Positions 17,527-25,425 of a DNA stretch of 64,000 bases are shown piece after piece. The stretch covers positions 62,001 to 126,000 of the forward strand of contig NDWX01000002.1 of assembly GCA_002855745.1 (NCBI GenBank), written 5' to 3'. Both the position numbers and the translations under genes were made by a program. Numbering within the stretch: position 1 is the stretch's first letter; each line of letters opens with the position of its first letter. The notes beneath the pieces are model-generated. The model was not told the DNA's origin and did no database searches. It worked only from the letters and a program-made list of their open reading frames with translations. This stretch comes from Thermofilum sp. NZ13 (GTDB lineage: Archaea; Thermoproteota; Thermoprotei; Thermofilales; Thermofilaceae).

Positions 17527-18696
17527 TCACCCCTCGAAAAACAGCCAGTAGGGGGCAAGGGGCCTGCTAGCTGTCTGCGACTCCTTCGCTGCGCCCAGCC
17601 TCTCGGCTACAAAGTCGCCCAGCTTCTCTGCCATAAGCCTCGCCGTCGTGAACTTCCCGCCGATTATGCTCACGAAGTTCTCCGCACCGTCCCGGGAGTG
17701 GTCGATCACAGCAAAGCTCCTGCTGACTTCCCTCCCAGTGCTAGCAGCCCCTTCCCCGATGAGAGGCCTCGAAGAGACGTAAACGGCCTTGATCTTCAGC
17801 CTCGAAACAATGGGTGCCAGCTCCGACCCCCTCTTCACCATGAGCTCTACGTGCTCCCTAGGAGGTTTAACAGAGTCCGGGTCCTCCACAACCCAAGAAG
17901 TGGTCCCCACCACGCTCGTCCCCCGGTGGTGGACTATGATGTCGCCGTCGCCCGGCTTGTTCAGCCTGTTGAAGACCATGTTACCAATCCTGCCGTCGAG
18001 GGCGACCATCACTCCGGGGCTGGGCTTGACGGGGACGCGAAGGCCTGCGAGCCGAGCCACCTTGTCAGCCCAAGCCCCCGTTGCGTTGACTACGAAGTCA
18101 GGCTTAACCTCGTACTCCCGAGGGACCGTCTTGTCGAGCACTTTCACGCTGGTAACTCTGCCCCCCTCAACCTTGAAGCCGACCACCTCGTTGAAAGGCT
18201 TTATGACCGCACCGCTGAGCTTGGCCGAGGCTGCAAAGCTGAGGATCACTTTGAGGGGGTCGAAGGTCCCGTCGGGGACCTTCACCGCGGCTTTGAGGTC
18301 CGGGTTAAGGTTTGGCTCAAGCCTGAGAGCCTCCTCCCTCGGGACTTCCTCGACGGGTATCCCGGCTCTCTCGCACTGCTTCAGGAAGAAGTCCTTGTAC
18401 CTTAGGTCATCCTCGGTGACCGCGACGAAGAGGCCGCCGTTCTTCTCGAACAGGAAAGGAGCTATCCTCCTTAAAGTCACGTTCTCGCTGTAGCACTCCC
18501 GGGCAACCTCAGCATCGGCTATGTACCTGCACCCGCTGTGCAGGAGGCCGTGGGTTCTACCGCTAGTGCCTGCGCCAAGCGAGCCTCTCTCAACCAAGGT
18601 GACGCTTAGGCCTCGTGACGCGAGGTCGTAGGCTATAGCTACCCCAGTCACTCCGCCGCCAATAACCAGGACGCTTTTGGTCAAGGGCCTCAACAC
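17527..18696 (-). CDS. glpA: FAD-dependent glycerol-3-phosphate dehydrogenase
   Basis: A 389-residue FAD enzyme of the GlpA/DAO family that oxidises sn-glycerol-3-phosphate to dihydroxyacetone phosphate. The FAD site is VLVIGGGVTGVAIAYDLASR at the N-terminus; LVERGSLGAGTSGRTHGLLH and NATGAWADKVA are family hallmarks; GGKFTTARLMAEKL closes the fold. It lacks the C-terminal BFD-like [2Fe-2S] domain of long GlpA proteins, which makes an outside electron acceptor necessary. The GTG at 18696 has AGGTG close before it; TTG 18684 would be a leaderless option after the box GAAATATATATTTTAG (about 18702-18718). It is followed at once by SdhB/C/D-like genes and preceded by glpK. Confidence 0.88.
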   Translation of the reverse strand: MLRPLTKSVLVIGGGVTGVAIAYDLASRGLSVTLVERGSLGAGTSGRTHGLLHSGCRYIADAEVARECYSENVTLRRIAPFLFEKNGGLFVAVTEDDLRYKDFFLKQCERAGIPVEEVPREEALRLEPNLNPDLKAAVKVPDGTFDPLKVILSFAASAKLSGAVIKPFNEVVGFKVEGGRVTSVKVLDKTVPREYEVKPDFVVNATGAWADKVARLAGLRVPVKPSPGVMVALDGRIGNMVFNRLNKPGDGDIIVHHRGTSVVGTTSWVVEDPDSVKPPREHVELMVKRGSELAPIVSRLKIKAVYVSSRPLIGEGAASTGREVSRSFAVIDHSRDGAENFVSIIGGKFTTARLMAEKLGDFVAERLGAAKESQTASRPLAPYWLFFEG

Positions 18697-18739
18697 CTAT
18701 AGCTAAAATATATATTTCAATTTTTTGTAACAAGATTAT

Positions 18740-20323
18740 TTACGTACCGTAACCGTACGCCCAGGGCACTTCCCTAGCCCAGTTGAGAGCCCTCGCGACG
18801 GCCGCCTTCCAGCCTCTGTAGAGTCTCTCACGCTTCTCAGGATCCATCGCTGGCTTGAAGACCCTTTCCGCTTTCCACGTTTTCCTGATTTCCTCTAAGC
18901 TCCCCCAAACGCCGACGGCGAGACCGGCTAGGAATGCTGCCCCAAGGGAGGTGGTCTCGCGCACCAGCGGCCTGATGACATCCACGCCCAGTATGTCCGC
19001 CTGGAACTGAAGGAGAACGTCGCTCCTCGAAGCCCCACCGTCAGCTTTAAGCGACCTGATCCGGGAGGCGGTGTCCTTCTCCATAGCCTCCACGACGTTG
19101 CGGGTCAGGTATGCTATGCTCTCTATCACCGCGCGTGCAATGTGGCGCCTGGTAGTCCCCCTGGTGATCCCTATGATCAGCCCCCTCGCGTAAGGGTCCC
19201 AGTAGGGGGCCCCGAGACCCGTGAAAGCGGGGACGAAGTACAAACCGCCTGTATCGTCAGCCGACTCGGCTAGCGGATCCACCTCGGGGGAAACCTCTAT
19301 GATCTTCAGGCCGTCGCGGAGCCATTGAATAGCGGCGCCTGTTATGAAAACGCTTCCCTCCAGCGCGTAGACAGCTCTGCCCTGCTCGAGGCTGTAGAAT
19401 ACCGTGCTGAGGAGGTTGTTCTCGGATTTGACCACTCTCTCCCCTGTGTTCATGAGTATGAAGTTACCGGTCCCGTAGGTGCACTTCACCTCCCCCGGCT
19501 CAAAGCCCGCCTGCCCAAACAGGGCTGCCTGCTGGTCCCCGGCGTCGCCGGTAACAGGCACCTTTTGGCCGTTGAAGATGCCGTCCAGCTCGGGACCCGT
19601 GTAGCCATACGCCTCTTTCTCGCTGGAGGGGCGCGGAAGCGGTAAGCTCTCCTCAGGTATGTTCCCCATGAGCTCGAGAAGCTCCGCGTCCCACTCGAGG
19701 CGCCGTATGTTGAAGAGCATCGTTCTAGAGGCGTTCGAGTAGTCTGCCACGTGAGCTCCGCCTCTCCCAGGCGTAAGCGTGTTTGGAGAGCCCTTGGTAA
19801 GGTTCCAGATGATCCAGCTGTCTATCGTTCCGAAGACCGCCTCACCCTTCAGGGCTTTATCCCTGAGCGTGCCCACGTTCTCGAGAAGCCACTGGATCTT
19901 GCTTCCCGAGAAGTAGGGGTCAGGGACAAGGCCCGTCTTCCCGTAGATCACGTCGAAGTAGTTTTCCCTGAGCTTGTCGGTTATGGGGGCTGTTCGACGG
20001 TCTTGCCAAACTATAGCGTTGTAGAGGGGCTGGCCGGTCCTCGGGTCCCACACCACTATAGTCTCGCGCTGGTTTGTTACACCTATAGCAGCGATATCTC
20101 GTGGATCAACTTTAGAGCGGTCGAGGGCCTCCTTCATGCAGACTAGAACCTTCTCCCATATCTCCAAGGGGTTGTGCTCAACCCAACCCGGCCGGGGGTA
20201 TATCTGTGTGTGCTCGCGGTAGGCCCAGCCTCCCGGGACAGGGTTTCCGTTCTCATCGTATAAAGCCACGCGCGTCCCCGTGGTGCCCTGGTCCACGACG
20301 AGAACTATCTTCCTTTGCAGCAT
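18740..20323 (-). CDS. glpK: glycerol kinase
   Basis: A 527-residue FGGY kinase. It has the classic N-terminal phosphate site [18 protein letters not shown], the glycerol-site residues in [10 protein letters not shown], and [30 protein letters not shown] and [16 protein letters not shown], all typical of true glycerol kinases. The frame is open 42 bp further up, but I chose ATG 20323 because similarity starts at [13 protein letters not shown] and a TATA-like box lies 27 bp upstream. It makes glycerol-3-phosphate for the glpA gene 43 bp downstream. Confidence 0.95.
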   Translation of the reverse strand: MLQRKIVLVVDQGTTGTRVALYDENGNPVPGGWAYREHTQIYPRPGWVEHNPLEIWEKVLVCMKEALDRSKVDPRDIAAIGVTNQRETIVVWDPRTGQPLYNAIVWQDRRTAPITDKLRENYFDVIYGKTGLVPDPYFSGSKIQWLLENVGTLRDKALKGEAVFGTIDSWIIWNLTKGSPNTLTPGRGGAHVADYSNASRTMLFNIRRLEWDAELLELMGNIPEESLPLPRPSSEKEAYGYTGPELDGIFNGQKVPVTGDAGDQQAALFGQAGFEPGEVKCTYGTGNFILMNTGERVVKSENNLLSTVFYSLEQGRAVYALEGSVFITGAAIQWLRDGLKIIEVSPEVDPLAESADDTGGLYFVPAFTGLGAPYWDPYARGLIIGITRGTTRRHIARAVIESIAYLTRNVVEAMEKDTASRIRSLKADGGASRSDVLLQFQADILGVDVIRPLVRETTSLGAAFLAGLAVGVWGSLEEIRKTWKAERVFKPAMDPEKRERLYRGWKAAVARALNWAREVPWAYGYGT

Positions 20324-20344
20324 TGTCTTTAAAACTCTTCGGAA

Positions 20345-20358
20345 ACTATTTATTTTTA
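20345..20358 (-). promoter_or_regulatory. glpK TATA-like box
   Basis: On the minus strand ATTAAAAATAAATAG lies about 27 bp before the ATG at 20323, the right spacing for a leaderless archaeal transcript of the glpK operon. The end of a decayed tnpB-like gene lies less than 40 bp further upstream. Confidence 0.55.
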
Positions 20359-20390
20359 ATCTCATCCAGAGTCCTTATATGTAAAAGCTT

Positions 20391-21560
20391 TTACTTCACG
20401 CTCATATACCGGGCGCGCGTTTGTCCGAAGAGAAGCAGCATGGAGGCCGAGCGCTTCGCCAGCCTTTCGGCGAGCTCCTCGACCTCGGCTTCCTCTATGA
20501 ACAGCTTTAATACATGAAGCGCCGGCACGCTGTCGCGCTCGAACTCCACGCCGCACTCCCTGCACTTCATCACCCTCGTCCTCCCCCTCTTTCTGACCTC
20601 CTCCAGCTTGCCTCCGCAGAGCGGGCACCTCTTCGAGGGCAGAGTCCTCTCGATTACTGGAATGCCGTGGAATCCGAGGGCGTTCTCCAGCCTCCTCGCG
20701 AAGCTGCGCAGAGTCCTCTGAAGGCCGCTGTTCCTCAGAGACTCGTCGAATGGCACATCGATGAACACTATAGCATTCTTTCCTCGGAGCTCCTTGGCCA
20801 CCTCTGCGACAGCGCTCAGCAATGCGGCCCTGCGGCGCCTGTAGGCCTTCTTTATCGCGCAGCGAGAAGTAGCCCATGCGCCGGGGCTCTTGGACTTAGC
20901 CGCGGCTCGCTGCAGCTCCTTGATTTTACTTCAGTTCACCTCAGGCACCTTGAACCTGCGGACCCTGAAGCCGCCGCTCCGCAAGTCGTAGGCGAAGAGG
21001 TAGAATCCATGGCTGCTGTTCACGCCCACGACCGCGATTGCGTCAAGGCTCTCGAGTAGCTCCTCCACGCTCAAGCTGTGGGAGCAGTGGAGCACGACGC
21101 TCACCTGCCCATCGCTCTTCACGACAACGTACCTCGTCATCTCCCCTCCGGATTCCCTGCAAGCATCCTCCTGCCTCCCCAGCCACTCCGCTCCGCGCTC
21201 GGGCAGAGGGATCCTGTAGGTTCTCCTGTAGAGCCTGATTATCAGCTCGGCACCCTGCACGTTCGCCCCTGTGCGCCTCAGCATCCACGAAAGTAGCGGG
21301 AAACGCAGGTAACTCCTCCTCTTCGACGCAGTGCTCGGTTGCACCATTTTGTCGAACGCGTCCCTGTAAGCCCACGGCACAGCCTTCCACGCGCCTTCGA
21401 GCTCCTTGCTGTCCAGGCCAAGCAGCCTCTGCCAGAACCTCAGCGAAGCTTCCGGCTGGTACACCCGCTCAATGAACTCCCTGAGCTCTTTGGGCAGCTC
21501 AGCCCTGAACCTCAGCACCCTGAAGCCCTCAACTACCCTGCTATCACGGGGGTCAGCCAC
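20391..21560 (-). pseudogene. decayed TnpB-like gene, RuvC-I Asp lost and in-frame stop
   Basis: Remnant of an IS605/IS607-type TnpB (RNA-guided nuclease) gene. Two halves lie in the same frame: 21560 to 20931 ends at a TGA (20933-20931), and the frame then continues SKIKELQRAAAKSK into the RuvC-II region (IDVPFDESLRNSGLQRTLR), a zinc ribbon (CPLCGG and CRECG) and RuvC-III (ERDSVPALHVLKL). In the RuvC-I motif the intact relative at 23.9 kb has VAVDMNSSHG, whereas this copy has VGVNSSHG: the two residues that include the catalytic Asp are gone, a clean 6-bp loss. So the protein was nuclease-dead before or besides the stop. Start taken as GTG 21560. No tnpA partner. It lies beside the glpK promoter. 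Confidence 0.8.
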
Positions 21561-21584
21561 ACCACTCCCCCGCCCGCTCCGCTC

Positions 21585-21690
21585 TCTTTTCCCCGAGAGT
21601 GCAGGCGCCACCATGCGGCGCCAGTTTTCTCGGGGGAAGCACCCTAGCCCGCGCCCCCCTGGCCGGCTCACCCTTCACCGGCCACCCTTT
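21585..21690. repeat. structured repeat, two hairpins, copy 1
   Basis: A stretch with a long stem-loop: outer arms CCCCGAGA (21591-21598) and TCTCGGGG (21628-21635), inner arms GGCGCC (21604-21609 and 21617-21622). Next to it is a second hairpin, GGCCGG (21661-21666) with CCGGCC (21678-21683). A close copy with the same stems lies at 57569-57664 in the opposite direction. It lies directly upstream of the decayed tnpB-like gene, so it may be the left end of that element. Confidence 0.75.
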
Positions 21691-21714
21691 GCGGCCGCGG
21701 GCCTCATTCTTCCC

Positions 21715-21830
21715 TGAGCGGAGGGGTTAATATGTGCTCCGATGTTGACGCTGAAAGTATAACATCGTTACATTCTGTTGAAGTTTGGTTGCTTTTTTCA
21801 GGGCTTACGGCTACGTGCGCAGAGCGAGGA
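21715..21830 (+). repeat. accessory repeat block, copy 1
   Basis: This block, with landmarks GGGGTTAATATGTGCTCCGA, GAAAGTATAACATCGTTACA and CAGGGCTTACGGCTA, has a near copy on the other strand at 57425-57540. It forms part of an inverted pair of about 0.75 kb. No coding frame is evident. Confidence 0.7.
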
Positions 21831-21839
21831 TATGCAGCT

Positions 21840-21975
21840 TGTGCCGAAGGTCTTGCTGAGCGGCTTAGGCTGCCTCAGGCGCCACAACATCCTTGTGAGG
21901 CCTGTCAGCTCGAGCCACCTCGCGACGCCCCCTCCCAGGCCTCTCCGCCGACCTTGACCCTCACAGCTACGGGCG
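21840..21975 (-). pseudogene. winged-helix regulator remnant, copy A
   Basis: Read on the minus strand it encodes VARWLELTGLTRMLWRLR and then PKPLSKTFGTS, after a frameshift near the start (the first codons give VKVGGEAWEG). The same protein is recognisable at 59349-59623 and 57105-57318. The C-terminal wing is missing here, replaced by the repeat block to its left. It is the divergent partner of the RHH remnant to its right. Confidence 0.6.
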
Positions 21976-21980
21976 GGGAT

Positions 21981-21993
21981 GGGGGTTATAAAC
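21981..21993 (+). promoter_or_regulatory. TATA-like box of module A
   Basis: GGGGGTTATAAACGCTCACA is matched by GGGGGGTTATAAGCGTTCAC at 59635, and by shorter matches at 57070 (minus) and 60113. Its conservation in four places in front of the 105-bp repeat suggests a working promoter in the repeat unit. Confidence 0.45.
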
Positions 21994-22074
21994 GCTCACA
22001 TAAGCTTGCTAGGTCTGCGAGGTTAGGGGCCGTGGACGTGACGGACTACCGCGTCGTACTCGGGAAGGCTTAGC

Positions 22075-22203
22075 GCTCGAAGATTGCCTGCGCCCGCGCC
22101 ACGCCGGTTGAGAAGGAGGGGCTGAGGGAGAGGGACCTCGGAGAGGGGCCTGAGCCTCTCAGTGTACCTGTGCTTCAAGATCCTGGGGCTGAAAACAGTT
22201 AAG
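22075..22203 (+). pseudogene. ribbon-helix-helix gene remnant
   Basis: A degraded copy of the 41-residue gene at 59691. The first part reads RSKIACARATPVEKEGLRER, where the intact copy has ICIRLTPAEKKRLRKE. A frameshift follows, and in the next frame SERGLSLSVYLCFKILGLK is readable. No intact frame or clear start. Confidence 0.6.
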
Positions 22204-22281
22204 CCTTTTCTCTCCTTTCTTTGTTTTCCCCACCCTATCTGACCTCATGTCTGCTGTGTCGTGGCGAACCTGGAGCACGGG

Positions 22282-22386
22282 GACGTTGCTCGAACACCCT
22301 CACACAACCTCCCTCTAATCCGCTGGAAGCGGGGGAAACCGTAGGTCGAGCACGGGAGGAAACCAGGGAAAAGCTAAAAAGCACAA
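22282..22386 (+). repeat. 105-bp dispersed repeat, copy A
   Basis: One of four copies of a repeat whose landmarks are GTTGCTCGAACACCCTC near the left end, GGAAGCGGGGGAAA in the middle, GTCGAGCACGGGAGG, and AGGGAAAAGCTAAAAAG at the right end. This copy points at the HAD gene that starts 60 bp further on. See 56921, 59907 and 60165 for the others. Confidence 0.8.
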
Positions 22387-22446
22387 TTACGCCCCCTCTA
22401 AAGCTAAAGTAATTTAAACGCGCGCCCCTTTGGTAGCTGAACCCAC

Positions 22447-23193
22447 ATGCAGGACTTGAAGCAGCTAGTGGAGCGGGTGAGGGTCTTCTCATTCGATATC
22501 GACGGCACTATCGTAGACAGCTACAGCTACATGCGCGACGTCATCGAGATTCTGCTGCTTTACATAGGGGTGCCGGCAAGCATGCTTCAACCCGTGGCCG
22601 ACGAAGCCGTGGAGGAGTGGCTCGGCCGCGAAAAGAGCGGCACCATGGACTACTCGAAAATGCTCGACATCCTCTTGGAAGCCGCGGCGAAGAGAGGCCT
22701 GAAGCTGAGCCCGGACCCGAGGGAGTTCACCGAGCTACTGCTCGAGGCCCGGGTGAAGGCGTCGCAGACCCTGCCTTGCGCGATTAGGCTGCTGCGCGAG
22801 CTCAAAAGCAGGGGAAAGGTTGTGGTGTCTGTGTCGGGCGGGGACGGCGTGCCCGGCATGAAGAGGAGGAGGATGGATCTAGGCGAGCTCTCGAAGTTTT
22901 TCGACGAGATAATCGTAGTGCCCGAGGACGCTCCCTCGAGAGTTGATGCCCTAGCTAGCCTAGCCTCAAAGTACGGCGCCTCCTTCGAGGAGGTGGCCCA
23001 CGTCGACGACCGCGTCGAGCACGCCAACAGCGTGGCCCAGGCCGGGTTCCAGTCCATACTGGTCAAAACGGGGATGCTGAACCCCGAGCAAAGCATAGAC
23101 AGTAGAGTCGTGGTTATCGAGAACCTGTGCCAGCTGTACGAAGCTGTGGCGGGAGAGGAAGCGGCGAAGAGCGCTAAGCGCGGTAGAGGTTAA
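22447..23193 (+). CDS. HAD-superfamily hydrolase
   Basis: A 248-residue haloacid-dehalogenase-type phosphatase. Motif I is FSFDIDGTIVDS at residue 15, motif II VVSVSGGDG with Ser, motif III the Lys in MKRRRMDL, and motif IV HVDDRVEHA with two Asp. The helical cap between motifs I and II fits the C1 class seen in phosphoglycolate phosphatase-like enzymes. The substrate is not clear. ATG 22447 follows the 105-bp repeat and an AT-rich stretch (AATTTAAACG, 22411-22420) that could be its TATA box, about 30 bp upstream. Its end overlaps the decayed SDR gene by 20 bp. Confidence 0.85.
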   Translation: MQDLKQLVERVRVFSFDIDGTIVDSYSYMRDVIEILLLYIGVPASMLQPVADEAVEEWLGREKSGTMDYSKMLDILLEAAAKRGLKLSPDPREFTELLLEARVKASQTLPCAIRLLRELKSRGKVVVSVSGGDGVPGMKRRRMDLGELSKFFDEIIVVPEDAPSRVDALASLASKYGASFEEVAHVDDRVEHANSVAQAGFQSILVKTGMLNPEQSIDSRVVVIENLCQLYEAVAGEEAAKSAKRGRG

Positions 23194-23647
23194 GGGGCGA
23201 GAATACCTGCAGGAAGCCCAGCAGGCTGGGTACGAACACTTCCCTGCAACCTTTCTCCACGCACGCGACGACTTTCTTGGCCACGGTCTCCGGCCTAACG
23301 GCGAAGCGTGGCGTCCGGGCCCCCGCCCTCTCGAAGAACTCAGTTGCTGTTGCACCAGGGTACACTCTCACAACTCGAACCCCCCTGCTCTTAAGCTCCC
23401 TATCGAGGGCGGCAGAGAGTACGTGCAACGCCGCCTTGGAGGCGGTGTAAGTCGCGAGCTTCGGTGTCAGCGCGAAAGCGGCCGGAGTCACGATGTTCAC
23501 AACCACAGAGCCTGGCTGTAGCAGCTCCTTTAAAGCAATTACGAGCTGAGCGGGCCTCACCGCCGGGTTTATAAGTGTGCCTCCTTCAGGGCCTGCTCGG
23601 GTGCTGTCTCCACGGAGGGCGCAGGCAAGCCTCAGCGAGACCGTCAC
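23174..23647 (-). pseudogene. truncated short-chain dehydrogenase
   Basis: The C-terminal half of an SDR oxidoreductase: GSVVVNIVTPAAFALTPK, the catalytic YTASKAALHVLS (Tyr-x3-Lys), and RVYPGATATEFFERAG. The N-terminal Rossmann glycine motif (TGxxxGIG) and the first 90 or so residues are absent; the first 30 residues of the frame look like unrelated DNA. It lies just outside the left end of the intact TnpB-like gene, so loss of the front half was probably caused by mobile-element activity. Not expected to be active. Confidence 0.75.
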
Positions 23648-23770
23648 ACCGGCTGGGTGCGACGCTTTTTCAGTGAGCCGTAGTCCAGTAGCCTCAGGCG
23701 GTCCTCCAGCTTAGCTGGTCTGAGCCGGCATAGATACTTCCCTGTTTGTTGCGTTTTCAGTTTCGGCGTT
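23644..23770 (-). other. coding-like remnant left of tnpB
   Basis: On the minus strand a short open frame without a start gives GKYLCRLRPAKLEDRLRLLD and then YGSLKKRRTQPV before a TGA that overlaps the first codon of the SDR fragment. The residue mix looks like a real protein tail (basic, helical) but I do not recognise it. It may be the end of a lost mobile-element protein. Confidence 0.3.
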
Positions 23771-23870
23771 TATTTTCGGCGCAGGGATATAAGGCCGCGT
23801 AGCGCAGTGTAATGTGGGGCTGAAGCGCAGGAAGGGCCCGGGGCCGCAACAGCTCCCTGGAGGTGGGAGC

Positions 23871-25421
23871 GTGAGCTGGGAGGGCAGGGGAAAAAGCGAG
23901 AAGCTCGTCGACGCCTACAGAGTCTGGGAGGTCAAGACCAACAGGGAAAAGAGGCAAAGACTGCAACGGCTGTACGTGAGGCTGTCCAGCGCAGTTAAGC
24001 AGGCCTGCAAGGAGCTCAGGAAGGGGCACGGCGACGCGTTCAGGAGGGAGCCGGAGAGGTTCAGCGAGGAGCTGGCTGGGGAGGCTTCGAAGATAGCGGG
24101 GCTGCCGAAGGGCCTCTTCTGGTACGCTATAGAGTGGCGGGGCATGGTCGCGGAGGCGAGAAGGAAGTCGAAGAGGCGTAGCGGGTTCACTCCGCCTCCG
24201 GTGCCGCTACTGGTCAAGGTGGTAGGCAACGGCGAGACACTTCACGGCGCAACCAACGCCCTTGCGGTGCTCGACACCTCGAGAAACGAGCTGCGCGTTC
24301 CCAGCGCTAGCATTGCGATAAGGCTGAAGCCTTCATTGACTAGAGCCGTGCTCGAGGACGTCGATAGGTTCAGCGACATTAAGCTGACGCTGCAGCTCAC
24401 CGCAAAGGGGAGGCTGAGGCTGGTGGCTCACCGCAAGGTGAAGCAGGTGCGGTGGGGCGGCGACGTCAAATTAGCCATCGTAGCGGTGGACATGAACTCG
24501 AGCCACGGGCTCTACCTGATGGCCTTCGCCTTCGACAGCGAAGCCAAGCTGGTGTCGCAGAGAGTCTTCAAGCCACCGAACACGGCACTGCTGAGGCTCC
24601 TCGCTGCCCTGATGACCAGCTACTCCAAAGTTAAGTGCTGGGATGAAGCCGTCAAGAGGTTCAAGGAAGAGAGAGGCTTCGAAGAGCTGCGGAGAGCGGG
24701 CTACGCTGTGAAGGAGGCGCTGAGAATCGCGGAGAGGCTGAGAGCGAAGCTCAACCTGACCCCTGAGAGAGCAGAGCGCATCGCGAGGCAGGCCCTCAGA
24801 AAAGTAAAGAAGGTGAACGAGGACTGGGTTAGGGCAACCCTAAAGGAGCTGAGGACGCTGGTCAGGAAGCTGCGGGACCAAGGCTACACCGTCGTATTTG
24901 TAGCGGACGTGCCCCGGGCCGAGTCCCTCAGGGGCTCACAGCTGCAGAGGACGCTGCTCAGAGTGGCGGAGAGGCTTGAGAACATGGCCTGGTACGAGGG
25001 CGCCAAGTGGTTCGAGCCGGAGAACAACGTCTCGGGCAGGCGGTGCCCCATCTGCGGGAGAGAGGGGGTGGAGGTTCAGAGAAGGTACTACCGATGCCCG
25101 AAGTGCAACGTAGCCTACGGCAGGGACTGGACCGCGACGTTCAACGCCTCCAAGCTCTACCTGAAGGCGTGCAGAGCAGAGAAGCACCTCGAAGCGCTAC
25201 AGAGCTGGCTTCAGAGCCACAAGACAGCCCTAACGCCTGCAGGCCCCGGCCCCAGTTCCCCCGGCTCCCCGAGCAGGGGCGGTCCGGGGGTGCCGCGCGC
25301 GGCGCGAGGAGGGGATGTGCCCGCGGCGACGCGGGCAGAAGGCCGCCTAGCACGGCGGCCACCCCGCAAGGGGCGACCCATGACCCTAGGGGGCCCTCGG
25401 ATCAGTGAAGGGGGCAGATGA
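23871..25421 (+). CDS. tnpB: TnpB-like RNA-guided nuclease, apparently intact
   Basis: A 516-residue TnpB-type protein (IS605/IS607 OrfB family). RuvC-I is IVAVDMNSSHGLYLMAF near residue 205 with the catalytic Asp; RuvC-II region is FVADVPRAESLRGSQLQRTL; a zinc ribbon is RRCPICGREG with CPKC; RuvC-III is YGRDWTATFNASKL with Asp. Start GTG 23871 is preceded by GGAGGTG (23859-23865), which lies in the loop of a small hairpin GCTCCC/GGGAGC (23852-23870); a TATA-like GATATAAG lies at 23785-23792. The last 60 residues are a Gly/Pro/Arg-rich readthrough of the GC-rich element end. No tnpA is present, so it cannot move alone by the usual route. Confidence 0.85.
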   Translation: MSWEGRGKSEKLVDAYRVWEVKTNREKRQRLQRLYVRLSSAVKQACKELRKGHGDAFRREPERFSEELAGEASKIAGLPKGLFWYAIEWRGMVAEARRKSKRRSGFTPPPVPLLVKVVGNGETLHGATNALAVLDTSRNELRVPSASIAIRLKPSLTRAVLEDVDRFSDIKLTLQLTAKGRLRLVAHRKVKQVRWGGDVKLAIVAVDMNSSHGLYLMAFAFDSEAKLVSQRVFKPPNTALLRLLAALMTSYSKVKCWDEAVKRFKEERGFEELRRAGYAVKEALRIAERLRAKLNLTPERAERIARQALRKVKKVNEDWVRATLKELRTLVRKLRDQGYTVVFVADVPRAESLRGSQLQRTLLRVAERLENMAWYEGAKWFEPENNVSGRRCPICGREGVEVQRRYYRCPKCNVAYGRDWTATFNASKLYLKACRAEKHLEALQSWLQSHKTALTPAGPGPSSPGSPSRGGPGVPRAARGGDVPAATRAEGRLARRPPRKGRPMTLGGPRISEGGR

Positions 25422-25425
25422 GGCC
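25235..25425 (+). ncRNA. candidate omega RNA / element right end
   Basis: A very GC-rich, hairpin-filled stretch overlaps the 3' end of the tnpB-like frame, where the guide (omega) RNA of TnpB elements is normally encoded. Visible stems include GGCCGCC/GGCGGCC around 25343-25363, CCCGCG/CGCGGG around 25320-25338, and CCCCGCAAGGGG at about 25365. A shorter, similar end (GGGCGATG..., then CCCCGTGGGGCGACCCC) lies at about 57806-57834 without a tnpB gene. The position and the stems are seen; the RNA itself is inferred. Confidence 0.5.

Noticed and set aside
16963-18405. Open frame of 480 codons on the plus strand, antisense to glpA and the iron-sulfur gene
   Set aside because: The opposite strand encodes two proteins with clear catalytic motifs; the plus-strand product has no recognisable domain and is an effect of high GC codon use.
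23871-25421. A full IS605 transposon with tnpA
   Set aside because: No Y1 transposase (HUH motif) or serine recombinase was found on either side of the tnpB-like gene.
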